From Luteolibacter yonseiensis (GTDB lineage Bacteria > Verrucomicrobiota > Verrucomicrobiia > Verrucomicrobiales > Akkermansiaceae), in NCBI RefSeq assembly GCF_016595465.1, contig NZ_JAENIK010000013.1, forward strand, positions 186,001 through 250,000: 64,000 nucleotides of DNA, given 5' to 3'. The notes beneath the pieces are model-generated. The model made no database searches. It saw only the letters and a list, made by a program, of their open reading frames with translations, and had not been told where the DNA came from. Each line of letters begins with the position of its first letter. The first letter of the stretch is position 1. This document shows positions 22,494-30,191 of this stretch, piece by piece. The position numbers and the translations under genes were made by a program.

Positions 22494-22604
22494 ACGCGGG
22501 AGACAGAAGTAGCCTGTTTGCCAGAAGTTGTTTCCGATACTCCATAAGACTTGTGGATCCTTGGCGCACTCGTTTCGGAAATGATTTTTCGCAACCGGTA
22601 TAAT

Positions 22605-22635
22605 AAAAAAGCGCCGCTCCGCAGGGGGGCGACGC
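22605..22635 (-). terminator. rho-independent terminator of the oxidoreductase-GH5 operon
   Basis: On the minus strand a GC-rich hairpin (22635-22611, ten pairs with one wobble and one mismatch around a short loop) is followed by six T (22610-22605). It lies 21 bases after the GH5 stop. Confidence 0.75.
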
Positions 22636-22656
22636 CTTGAGGGCACGATTGCCAGC

Positions 22657-23748
22657 TTATTTCGCCCCTGTCAGCGAGCGGATGAGTTTCACCTCATCCT
22701 CCTTGTACGGGGTCCCGTCCTTGCGGAAGATGTCGTGGAACCATGGGTCCGGTTCTCCGGTGTATTGCTTTTTCCAAGAGTCCCACGGGTAGATGGTCTG
22801 GCTCTTGCCGTCCACGAAGCCCCAGTTCATCGAAATGACCTTCTGTTCCTTGAAATACGGGAGCACCGCCTGGAAGGTGCTGCCTTCCGGACGCGCCATG
22901 TATTCGCTGCACATGATGGGGCGGTTGTATTTTTTCAACGCCTCCACGCGCTCCTTCGTCTTTTCCAAAGGGGTGTAGGTGTGGAAGTTGATGATGTCCG
23001 AGGTCTCCAGCTGATAGCGCGCGAAGTCATCCGGCTTCGCGAAATCTCCGATCCAGATGCCGGAGGACAATGGTTGGGTGGGCTCCGCCTCACGCGCCCA
23101 CTCGAACGTCTTTTTCAGCAGTTCCAGCGCCTTGGGGAATTTTTTCGCAGGGTCTTCCTTGAAGCGGCCGCCGTTCTCATTGTTCGGCTCGTTGTAGAGG
23201 TCCCATGCGAGGATGCGCTTGTCGTTCTTGAAATGGCTGATGACGCCGACGACATAAGGCTTCAGCTCGTCCTGCTTGGCGGAGTCCTGGAGGATCTCCC
23301 AGCCGGGACTCTGCACCCAGCCCGAGTTGTGGACATGCGGCCTCGGCTCGGGTTGCTTGCCGGGCTTCGGATCGGGATTCCAGCAGCTGTCGAAGAACAC
23401 GAACATCGGACGGATCTTGTGTTTCTCGGCGATGTCGATGAACTTCTCGATGCGCTTGATGAAGCCCTTGGAATCCGTCTTCCATGGGATGTCGTGGAGG
23501 AAGACACGCATGGTGTTGAACCCGAGGCTTTCCGCCCAGCCGAGTTCGAGATCGATTCGCTCCGGATCGAAGGTTTCCTCCTGCCACATTTCCAGCTGGC
23601 TGATGGAGGTCGCCGGCACGTAGTTCGCACCAATGAGCCACGGCTGTTTGTCATGCCAGGCGTTCGCCTCTTCCGGAGTCCATTGTTTGCCAGGAACGGC
23701 CTGCGCGACCAGTGTCGCGGCGAATAGTAGGAATAGTGGTTTTATCAT
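22657..23748 (-). CDS. secreted glycoside hydrolase, GH5/cellulase-like
   Basis: 363 residues from the ATG at 23746-23748 (MIKPLFLLFAATLVAQAVPG), with a clear signal peptide. TIM-barrel retaining hydrolase features: WLIGANYVPATS, LGFNTMRVFLHDIPW, MFVFFDSCW, the acid/base Glu in LAWDLYNEPNNEN, FHTYTP, and the nucleophile Glu in IMCSEYMARPEGS. This fits clan GH-A (GH5-like, annotated variously as cellulase or 1,4-beta-xylanase); substrate specificity cannot be read. It lies 47 bases after the Gfo/Idh oxidoreductase and probably shares its transcript, a common sugar-metabolism pairing. A terminator follows. Confidence 0.85.
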   Translation of the reverse strand: MIKPLFLLFAATLVAQAVPGKQWTPEEANAWHDKQPWLIGANYVPATSISQLEMWQEETFDPERIDLELGWAESLGFNTMRVFLHDIPWKTDSKGFIKRIEKFIDIAEKHKIRPMFVFFDSCWNPDPKPGKQPEPRPHVHNSGWVQSPGWEILQDSAKQDELKPYVVGVISHFKNDKRILAWDLYNEPNNENGGRFKEDPAKKFPKALELLKKTFEWAREAEPTQPLSSGIWIGDFAKPDDFARYQLETSDIINFHTYTPLEKTKERVEALKKYNRPIMCSEYMARPEGSTFQAVLPYFKEQKVISMNWGFVDGKSQTIYPWDSWKKQYTGEPDPWFHDIFRKDGTPYKEDEVKLIRSLTGAK

Positions 23749-23795
23749 ATGGGAAATAGGGGATATGGATTTGTGGGAGCAACCGGACAAATCTG

Positions 23796-24902
23796 TCAGT
23801 AAGGAAACTTGCCGAAGGTGAACGCCTTCCCGGTCTCGGCGGCTTCGATGATTCCGTTGATGACCTGGATGTCGCGCGCGCCCATCTCTCCGGGGACGAG
23901 ACTCGGCGTACCGGCGAGGATCGACGCCACCTGCCCGTCGATCTGCAGCGCCTGCTGGTTCACAGGACCGAAGTTCATCTCGCCATCCGGAGTGCGGCCT
24001 TTCGGGCCACCCCCGTAGTTGTAGCCGGGAGCGATTTCCACCACCCCTTTCTCCACCACGGCACGCAGGAAATTCCCTTGGCGGCCGTAGCTGGAAGTCC
24101 CTTCCGCCTTGCGGCCGTCGGCGAACTCCAGGACCCACTCGTAGGTTTCCGGCACTTCCTTGAAAATTTCCGGACGGTCCGTGAAATGTTTCGCAGTGAC
24201 GCTCACGGGATTCATGCCCGCGGTGTAGAGCGAACCCTGCACACAATAGACTCCCATGTCGTAGAGAGCGCCTGCGATTCCCAGATCCTTGCCGATACGC
24301 CACGCGTTCAACCCGGTGAAGGATTTCATGACGGAGCCGTTCGCGGTGGAGATGGATTTCCAATCGCCGAACTCCTTTTTCTTCATCGCATCCATCAGGC
24401 GCATGTGGTTCGGATCCCAGTGCAGGCGGTAGCCGATCTGCAGCGTCTTGCCCGCCTTTTTCACCGCTTCGATCATGCGCATGCAGTCCGCCGTGGTCGG
24501 TGCCATCGGTTTTTCACAAATCACATGCTTGCCGGCCTGCGCCGCACGGATGGTGAACTCCGGGTGCAGCGCGGTGGGGGTGACAACATAGACGATGTCG
24601 ATATCCTTGTTGTCCGCGATGGTGTCGAAATTCTGATAGTTGTAGATGTTTCCGTCCGGGATCTCGTATTCCTTCTGCCACTTGGGGATCTTCTCCGGCG
24701 AACCGGTGACGATCCCCGCAAGACGGGCGTTTTTCGTCTGCTTGAGCGCGGGTCCGAGCTGGTTGGTCGAGTAATCTCCCAGTCCGAGCAGCGCCACCCC
24801 CAGTTTTTTCTGGGACGCTTCCTGCGCGCGGGCGATGAAAAACGGCGAAACCGCTGCGGCGGCTCCGAGCTGGATGAAATGGCGGCGGGAAAATGGGTTC
24901 AT
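23796..24902 (-). CDS. Gfo/Idh/MocA oxidoreductase with Tat signal
   Basis: 368 residues from the ATG at 24900-24902 (MNPFSRRHFIQLGAAAAVSP). The twin-arginine motif SRRHF plus a hydrophobic stretch indicates Tat export with cofactor bound. The Rossmann NAD(P) site is LGVALLGLGDYST, followed by YVVTPTALHPEFTIRAAQAG and the signature HVICEKPMAPTTADC containing the catalytic EKP. Family members oxidise or reduce sugars and cyclitols; exported ones are typical of glycan-degrading Bacteroidota and Verrucomicrobiota. It is followed by a GH5 gene 47 bases later, in line with glycan processing. The gap to acpS is 95 bases. Confidence 0.9.
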   Translation of the reverse strand: MNPFSRRHFIQLGAAAAVSPFFIARAQEASQKKLGVALLGLGDYSTNQLGPALKQTKNARLAGIVTGSPEKIPKWQKEYEIPDGNIYNYQNFDTIADNKDIDIVYVVTPTALHPEFTIRAAQAGKHVICEKPMAPTTADCMRMIEAVKKAGKTLQIGYRLHWDPNHMRLMDAMKKKEFGDWKSISTANGSVMKSFTGLNAWRIGKDLGIAGALYDMGVYCVQGSLYTAGMNPVSVTAKHFTDRPEIFKEVPETYEWVLEFADGRKAEGTSSYGRQGNFLRAVVEKGVVEIAPGYNYGGGPKGRTPDGEMNFGPVNQQALQIDGQVASILAGTPSLVPGEMGARDIQVINGIIEAAETGKAFTFGKFPY

Positions 24903-24997
24903 GATGCTCCAACCAAGCGCAAAGCCGTGCGGATGCAATGCAAAAGGTGCGGCATCCCGGAGCCTTCCTTGAAGCGTGGTGTTGCGGAGGGTTTCAG

Positions 24998-25381
24998 TCA
25001 GATACACACCGCGATCGCATTCGCCGCGGCGTATTCCCTCGCATGCGTCAGGCTGATCTGGATCTCGCTGATGCCCTGGGCTTTCGTGAATTTCTCGGCG
25101 ACTCCCTGCAGAAGGAGCTTCGGCGCGCCCGCGGCGTCGCGGGTGACCTCCAGATCCAGCCAGCCCGCCTGTCCGCCGATGCCTGTGCCGAGGGCCTTCG
25201 AAACCGCCTCCTTCGCGGCGAAGCGGGCCGCGTAGTGGAGTTCGGGTTTTTTCTGTGCGTCACAATACGCGCGCTCGGCGGATGTGAAAAGTTTCGCGAG
25301 AAACGGTTCGCCAAGCCGCTCGATCGCGGCCGCGATGCGTCCGACCTCCACCACGTCGATGCCGATGCCGTAGATCCGCAT
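24998..25381 (-). CDS. acpS: holo-[acyl-carrier-protein] synthase
   Basis: 127 residues, the usual AcpS length. It transfers 4'-phosphopantetheine from CoA to the acyl carrier protein, and works as a trimer with Mg2+. Signatures: MRIYGIGIDVVEVGRIAAAI with the metal Asp, FTSAERAYCD, and HYAARFAAKEAVSKALGTGI with the metal Glu in AAKEA. It starts 3 bases after the pdxJ stop, the conserved pdxJ-acpS arrangement also found in many Gram-negatives. Confidence 0.95.
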   Translation of the reverse strand: MRIYGIGIDVVEVGRIAAAIERLGEPFLAKLFTSAERAYCDAQKKPELHYAARFAAKEAVSKALGTGIGGQAGWLDLEVTRDAAGAPKLLLQGVAEKFTKAQGISEIQISLTHAREYAAANAIAVCI

Positions 25382-25384
25382 GGT

Positions 25385-26128
25385 TCACGCCTGGTAAGCC
25401 GCCATGTGCAGTTTCATTTCCTGGACCGCCGCCGCAAGACCGATCCGGGTGGAGCGGGCGATGATGCTGTGGCCGATGTTCAGTTCGGAAAGGTGCGGGA
25501 TGGTGAGGATTCTGGCGATGTTCGTGTAGTTGATGCCGTGGCCCGCGTGCACCTGCAGGCTGGGGGCGCCTTCCTTCGCGGCGGCGATGAGGCGGTCCAG
25601 CTCGACCTGGACATTGTCGCCTGTCGCGTTCGCGAACGCTCCGGTGTGGAGTTCGATCATGTCGGCGCAGGCCTCTCCGGCGGCCTCGACCTGATCCAGA
25701 TCGGGGTCGATGAAAACGCTCACGCGGATGCCGGCGTCCTGGAGGCGGGCGATGACCATGCGGGTCTTGTCAAAGCTGGCGAGCACGTTCAGGCCTCCTT
25801 CCGTGGTGACTTCCATACGGTTTTCCGGCACGAGGCAGACGAACTCCGGCTTGAGCTTCAGGGCGATGCCGACCATTTCCTCGGTGACACCCATCTCAAG
25901 ATTGAGCGGGATGTTGATCTCCTCGCGGATACGGAAGGCATCCGCGTCCTGCATGTGACGCCGGTCGCCGCGGACGTGGATGGTGAGGGAGTCCGCGCCT
26001 CCGGCAACCGCGTCGTGACCGGCGGTCACGGGACAGGGCTCGGCGTTCGGCGAGGACAGCTCTTTCGCATAGCGGGCCTGGCGCAGGGTGGCGATGTGGT
26101 CGATGTTGACTCCGAGAAGCAAGGACAT
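25385..26128 (-). CDS. pdxJ: pyridoxine 5'-phosphate synthase
   Basis: 247 residues, a TIM barrel that condenses 1-deoxyxylulose 5-phosphate with 3-amino-2-oxopropyl phosphate to form pyridoxine 5'-phosphate in the DXP-dependent vitamin B6 pathway. Signatures: LLGVNIDHIATLRQARY at the N-terminus, GADSLTIHVRGDRRHM, PLNLEMGVTEEMV, FVCLVPENRMEVTTEGGL, and HAGHGINYTNI for phosphate binding. It is the first gene of a likely pdxJ-acpS unit. Confidence 0.95.
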   Translation of the reverse strand: MSLLLGVNIDHIATLRQARYAKELSSPNAEPCPVTAGHDAVAGGADSLTIHVRGDRRHMQDADAFRIREEINIPLNLEMGVTEEMVGIALKLKPEFVCLVPENRMEVTTEGGLNVLASFDKTRMVIARLQDAGIRVSVFIDPDLDQVEAAGEACADMIELHTGAFANATGDNVQVELDRLIAAAKEGAPSLQVHAGHGINYTNIARILTIPHLSELNIGHSIIARSTRIGLAAAVQEMKLHMAAYQA

Positions 26129-26274
26129 GCGCGGAAATACCCGCCGGGAAGCCTCGCGGCAAGCATGATACTTGTGGACCGGTTTTTAGGACTAAGACAC
26201 CAGATTTGAAGACATGGGAAAAGAGAATGGCGAGAAATGAATCCGACCCATGGCCGACGGGGAGACGAGCCTGT

Positions 26275-26685
26275 TCACGGCGGCGCGAGCAGTGTGAAAG
26301 GCCATGACGGAATGTTGCGAAGGATCCAGAATGCGATGAGCGCGATGGCGATGCCCCATCCCCCTTTCACACCGACATCCAGACGGAATGGCAGCGGTCT
26401 CCCTCGCACCCAGCCCAGGAGCTGGAGCCCCACGCCCATCCCCGCCAGCGGCAGAAGAATCATGCCCACCGGATTGTAGCGGAAGGCAGTGCCGATTTCC
26501 CCGTGCAGGGCGGCGTAGGCGGCGCGGGTCATGCCGCAGCCGGCACAGTGCAACCCGGTGATTTCGTGAAACATGCAGCGGGGAAGCCACGGCAGCCCGT
26601 TGGGACCGCTCTGCCGGAGCAAATACGCGGCGACCGACAGGAGAAGCACTCCGAGGGCGATCCAAAGCGCACGGTCCGCTCGCAT
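26275..26685 (-). CDS. DUF2752 membrane protein
   Basis: 136 residues from the ATG at 26683-26685 (MRADRALWIALG); the frame is open upstream only as a shadow. Three hydrophobic helices flank the DUF2752 core FHEITGLHCAGCGMTRAAYA, followed by the LHGEIGTAFRYNPVGMILLP loop. The CxGCGxTR motif is diagnostic; its role is unknown, with two cysteines close enough to bind metal. It starts 1 base after the stop of the GYF/CD225 gene and is probably the last gene of that operon. DUF2752 next to CD225/DUF4190-type membrane proteins is a common arrangement. Confidence 0.8.
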   Translation of the reverse strand: MRADRALWIALGVLLLSVAAYLLRQSGPNGLPWLPRCMFHEITGLHCAGCGMTRAAYAALHGEIGTAFRYNPVGMILLPLAGMGVGLQLLGWVRGRPLPFRLDVGVKGGWGIAIALIAFWILRNIPSWPFTLLAPP

Positions 26686-26686
26686 C

Positions 26687-27211
26687 TCAGTGATTCTGCA
26701 ACACGCCGATGGCACCAAAAAAGATGACGAACAGCAACCACAGCAAGGCAGGGACCAGCGCCGAAACGAAAGACACCCAGCACCAGGTCTTCGCGGATGC
26801 GGAAGCCGCCGACGCCCCCGCCACATCCCCCGCAGCACGCAGGCCGTCCACCTTCGCCGCATAGACGATGGCGACGATGCCGAAGGGCAGACAGCAGAAC
26901 AATGTCACCACGATGGACTGCCACAGGTAGTTGGGAATCGGAACTCCGATCATGGCCGGAGACGGATAAAATGGTGTGGAATAGGGAGAAGCCCCCGCGT
27001 TTCCCGTTACGGGCACCACCGGTGGAATGGCGGGAGAGGATACCGCACCCGACGCAAACTCCGGAACCCGGGACGCGGGCAGCCAGTCGGCCATCCCCTC
27101 TTTCCAAATCAGATCCGTGGGAAAAACCTCGCCTGAGGACAGCTTCGCACGGAGTTCATCCCCGGTGACGGGACCGAGCTGCGTGTTGTTTTTCGAGTAA
27201 TACCATTCCAT
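26687..27211 (-). CDS. GYF_2 and CD225/dispanin-like membrane protein
   Basis: 174 residues from the ATG at 27209-27211 (MEWYYSKNNTQLGPV). Residues 1-50 are a GYF_2 domain (WYY ... GPVTGDELRAKLSSGEV ... WKEGMADWLPAS). A proline-rich linker leads to a two-helix CD225-like region: NYLWQSIVVTLFCCLPFGIV, then AIVYAAKVDGLRAAGD and a final helix. The same topology occurs in interferon-induced transmembrane proteins, but in bacteria these are small uncharacterised membrane proteins. It belongs to a four-gene run (28179 to 26275) of GYF-type and DUF2752 genes separated by 1-20 bases. Confidence 0.8.
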   Translation of the reverse strand: MEWYYSKNNTQLGPVTGDELRAKLSSGEVFPTDLIWKEGMADWLPASRVPEFASGAVSSPAIPPVVPVTGNAGASPYSTPFYPSPAMIGVPIPNYLWQSIVVTLFCCLPFGIVAIVYAAKVDGLRAAGDVAGASAASASAKTWCWVSFVSALVPALLWLLFVIFFGAIGVLQNH

Positions 27212-27230
27212 GGGCGGGGTGTGTAACAAA

Positions 27231-27695
27231 TCACGGGAAATGAGCGAGGGCGAAAACGATCTGGAGAATGAACCCGAGCATCGTCAGCAGTCCCAGATAA
27301 CCGCAGATCAAACCGGTGAGAGCCATCCCCCGTCCGACGATCATGTTCCGGGAATTGTTGATCTGGTGCATCGCCATATGCCCGCAGACGACGGCGGGGA
27401 TTCCCAGAATTCCCAGGAACATGCATGACAGCACCAGGCCGAGGATGCCGCAGACCATGCTCGCGATCGCCAGGCCGGAGGTCGTCGCGGGTCGCAGCAG
27501 GTCATAACCGGCGGACGGCGGCAGAACGGCCAACCCGCCCTCAGCGCTCACCTGGCCGAGCGGCAGCCATTGTGCCATTCCCTCCCGCCAGATCAGCGTC
27601 GCCGGTCCGATCCTGCCCGCCGCGATGAGCGAGCCCAGATCCTGCTCGGAGATGGGGCCGTGGCGCTGGCCGTTTTCAGCGTGATACCATTGCAT
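27231..27695 (-). CDS. GYF_2-DUF4190 membrane protein
   Basis: 154 residues. An N-terminal GYF_2 domain (MQWYHAENGQRHGPISEQDL ... IWREGMAQWLPLG) is followed by a linker and a two-helix DUF4190 region (SGLAIASMVCGILGLVLSC ... IPAVVCGHMAMHQINNS). It closely resembles the upstream neighbour at 27715: EQDLGSLIAAGR, VSAEGGL and VLPPS are identical, indicating a tandem duplication. Function is unknown; GYF_2 domains are thought to bind proline-rich partners and DUF4190 forms a membrane hairpin. Confidence 0.8.
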   Translation of the reverse strand: MQWYHAENGQRHGPISEQDLGSLIAAGRIGPATLIWREGMAQWLPLGQVSAEGGLAVLPPSAGYDLLRPATTSGLAIASMVCGILGLVLSCMFLGILGIPAVVCGHMAMHQINNSRNMIVGRGMALTGLICGYLGLLTMLGFILQIVFALAHFP

Positions 27696-27714
27696 GGGCC
27701 TGATCCTTGCCGGA

Positions 27715-28179
27715 TCATGGTTTCTTGGCGATAGCGAAAACGACCACCGCCGCCGTCATCAGACAAAACAGGATCACCACGCACAGGTAACCATACAACA
27801 GTCCGCCGTGCGCCGTGTCCTCCCCGACGATCCTGCCCCGCGAATTACGGATCTGTTGCAGCGCCACATGACCGCAAACGACGGCGGGGATTCCGAGAAA
27901 CAGCATGCAGCTTACCAGGCCGAGTATCCCGAAGACCAGGCTGGCGACCGCCCAGCCGGAGCGTGTGCCGGGACGTAGAAGCTCGTAACCCATCGAAGGC
28001 GGAAGCACTTCCAGGCCACCTTCCGCACTCACCCGTGCCAAGGAACGGCATTCCTCCATGCCCTCGCACCAGATCATGGTCTCCACCCTCACCCGGCCCG
28101 CCGCGATGAGCGAACCCAGGTCCTGTTCGGAAACCGGGCCGAACCTGCGACCGCCTTCTCCGTAATACCATTCCGTCAT
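27715..28179 (-). CDS. GYF_2-DUF4190 membrane protein, tandem paralogue
   Basis: 154 residues. Same order as the downstream paralogue: GYF_2 (MTEWYYGEGGRRFGPVSEQD ... IWCEGMEECRSLA) then DUF4190 (SGWAVASLVFGILGLVSC ... IPAVVCGHVALQQIRNSRG) and a final hydrophobic helix. The GYF core has lost the usual W in the WLPL position (ECRSLA), so partner binding may differ. It is the first gene of the run to 26275, with 19 bases to the next. Confidence 0.78.
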   Translation of the reverse strand: MTEWYYGEGGRRFGPVSEQDLGSLIAAGRVRVETMIWCEGMEECRSLARVSAEGGLEVLPPSMGYELLRPGTRSGWAVASLVFGILGLVSCMLFLGIPAVVCGHVALQQIRNSRGRIVGEDTAHGGLLYGYLCVVILFCLMTAAVVVFAIAKKP

Positions 28180-28237
28180 CCGCGGACGAGTGTCCGACCA
28201 TCCCGTTGTGATGACAAACGGAATCGGACGTGAGACC

Positions 28238-28714
28238 TCAGCGTGACGGCTCGCCCATGTTATAACGCCTCACTTCGGGAAGCGCCTGCACCTCGGAGCA
28301 ATGACTCAGAATTCCGTGCATCGTGTAGTCGGGCATCATGACATTACCGATCATCATGCCGGGTCCTCCGTAAACCGCCTTGGTACTGTATCGCAGGAAG
28401 ACCTTGCCGCCATTGCCGACGTGGACTTCCTGCGATGCCGGGGTGACGTCACCAAAGGTGGACGACTTGTCGAATGTCATGCCGATGATGTGTCTCCCCG
28501 GTTGAAGGTCGTAGGCGAGGTAGCCTTTCATTTTCAATCTGCCCTGCCGCCGACCATCCACCGTCACGTTCGCGGCCCGACCGCCGGGGGTGGACGGCAC
28601 GCGGTAGACGATCACACGTCCTCTTCCCGCAGCCGGAGCGGAATTGGTGAAGCGGGGACCACTCGCGCCGCAGCTCATGAGGATGGGACACAACAATAAA
28701 AGCAGATACTTCAT
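28238..28714 (-). CDS. DUF2846-like lipoprotein
   Basis: 158 residues from the ATG at 28712-28714. A type II signal peptide ends with the lipobox LMSCGAS (Cys15). The mature part resembles DUF2846: GRGRVIVYRVPS, a NVTVDGRRQGRLKMKGYLAY strand pair, and GRHIIGMTF. A C-terminal 45-residue extension is rich in Gly and Met (YGGPGMMIGNVMMPDYTM). It is probably an outer-membrane-facing lipoprotein of unknown role. It is divergent from fabV. Confidence 0.72.
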   Translation of the reverse strand: MKYLLLLLCPILMSCGASGPRFTNSAPAAGRGRVIVYRVPSTPGGRAANVTVDGRRQGRLKMKGYLAYDLQPGRHIIGMTFDKSSTFGDVTPASQEVHVGNGGKVFLRYSTKAVYGGPGMMIGNVMMPDYTMHGILSHCSEVQALPEVRRYNMGEPSR

Positions 28715-28886
28715 TTTCAACCGGTGATGATGGATTTGGTTCCGAGACGCTTCGTTACCAACCGGTAACATGTCCCGAGCCTGTGCCAGGGCATGGATCA
28801 TTACGAGCCATTTCCCGTTTTCCGCAATCAACCGCCACCCGCAAAAACAGTTGCCTCCCCGCCCTGCCGCGATAGCCTCCCCACCT

Positions 28887-30080
28887 ATGATCATCGCACC
28901 CAAGATCCGTGGATTCATCTGCACCACCGCCCACCCGGAAGGTTGTGCCAAGCATGTGGCCGAGCAAATCGCCGTCGTCAAAAGCCGCGGACTGATCGAA
29001 AACGGGCCGAAGAAGGTGCTCGTGATCGGCTCCTCCACCGGCTACGGCCTCTCCTCGCGCATCGCCGCCGCATTCGGATCGAACGCGGCGACCCTCGGCG
29101 TCTTTTTCGAAAAACCCGCCGAGGCGGACAAGTGCGGCACCGCCGGTTGGTACAACTCCGCGGCGTTTGAAAAGGAAGCCGCCGCCGCGGGACTCTACGC
29201 GCGCTCCTTCAATGGAGACGCCTTCTCGGACGACGTGAAGAAGCAGGTCATCGAGGCCATCAAGGCGGATCTCGGCCAGGTGGACCTCGTCATCTACAGC
29301 CTAGCCTCTCCACGCCGCACCGACCCGAAATCCGGCGAGGTTTACAAATCCGTGCTAAAGCCCGTGGGCGAGAGCTACACGAACAAGAATCTCAACACCA
29401 CCACCGGCGTCGTCAATGAAGTGACCATCGAGCCGGCCGAGGGCGACGACATCCAGCAGACCATCGCCGTCATGGGCGGGCAGGATTGGGAACTCTGGAC
29501 GGACGCGCTGCTGGAAGCCGGCGTGCTCGCGGACGGCGTGAAAACCGTCGCCTACTCCTACATCGGGCCCTCCGTCACCTGGCCGATCTACAAGAACGGC
29601 ACCATTGGAAAGGCCAAGGAAGACCTTGAGCGCGCGCAACGCTCGCTGGATGAAAAGCTCGCACCGATCGGCGGAAAGGCCTGGGTCTCCGTGAACAAGG
29701 CTCTCGTCACCCAGGCCAGCTCGGCGATCCCCGTGGTGCCGCTCTACATCTCGCTTCTCTACAAGGTGATGAAGGCAGATGGCACGCACGAGGACACCAT
29801 CGAACAGATGGACCGCCTGCTCCGCGACCGGCTCTACAACAACAGCCCGCAGCCCGACGAAGCGGGCCGCATCCGCGTGGATGACTGGGAAATGGACGAC
29901 AAGGTGCAGGCCCTGGTCGGCGAGCGCTGGGAAACCGTCAACACCGACAACCTCGCGGAGTTCGGCGATTTCGAAGGTTACCAATCCAGCTTCCTCCGCC
30001 TCTTCGGCTTTGGCCTCAGCGGTGTGGACTACGCCGCCGACACCGATCCGAACGTCCGCGTTCCTTCGTTGGAAAAATAA
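28887..30080 (+). CDS. fabV: FabV-type enoyl-ACP / trans-2-enoyl-CoA reductase
   Basis: 397 residues from the ATG at 28887 ([20 protein letters not shown]), the standard FabV length and start. This NADH-dependent short-chain-dehydrogenase relative reduces the enoyl-ACP double bond in fatty-acid elongation and is insensitive to triclosan in known members. Seen: the cofactor site [35 protein letters not shown], and the active-site Tyr-x8-Lys region [20 protein letters not shown]. The convergent neighbour is the S1-repeat protein, 111 bases away. No other fab gene is near. Confidence 0.93.
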   Translation: MIIAPKIRGFICTTAHPEGCAKHVAEQIAVVKSRGLIENGPKKVLVIGSSTGYGLSSRIAAAFGSNAATLGVFFEKPAEADKCGTAGWYNSAAFEKEAAAAGLYARSFNGDAFSDDVKKQVIEAIKADLGQVDLVIYSLASPRRTDPKSGEVYKSVLKPVGESYTNKNLNTTTGVVNEVTIEPAEGDDIQQTIAVMGGQDWELWTDALLEAGVLADGVKTVAYSYIGPSVTWPIYKNGTIGKAKEDLERAQRSLDEKLAPIGGKAWVSVNKALVTQASSAIPVVPLYISLLYKVMKADGTHEDTIEQMDRLLRDRLYNNSPQPDEAGRIRVDDWEMDDKVQALVGERWETVNTDNLAEFGDFEGYQSSFLRLFGFGLSGVDYAADTDPNVRVPSLEK

Positions 30081-30191
30081 TAATCGGAATGTGATATCGG
30101 CCAGGCCGGACGACACGTAAACTCACCCGTATCCATCATCGGGGCACATCATCAAAGATAAAACTGCCGGAAACACCTCCCTCGATCAAGT

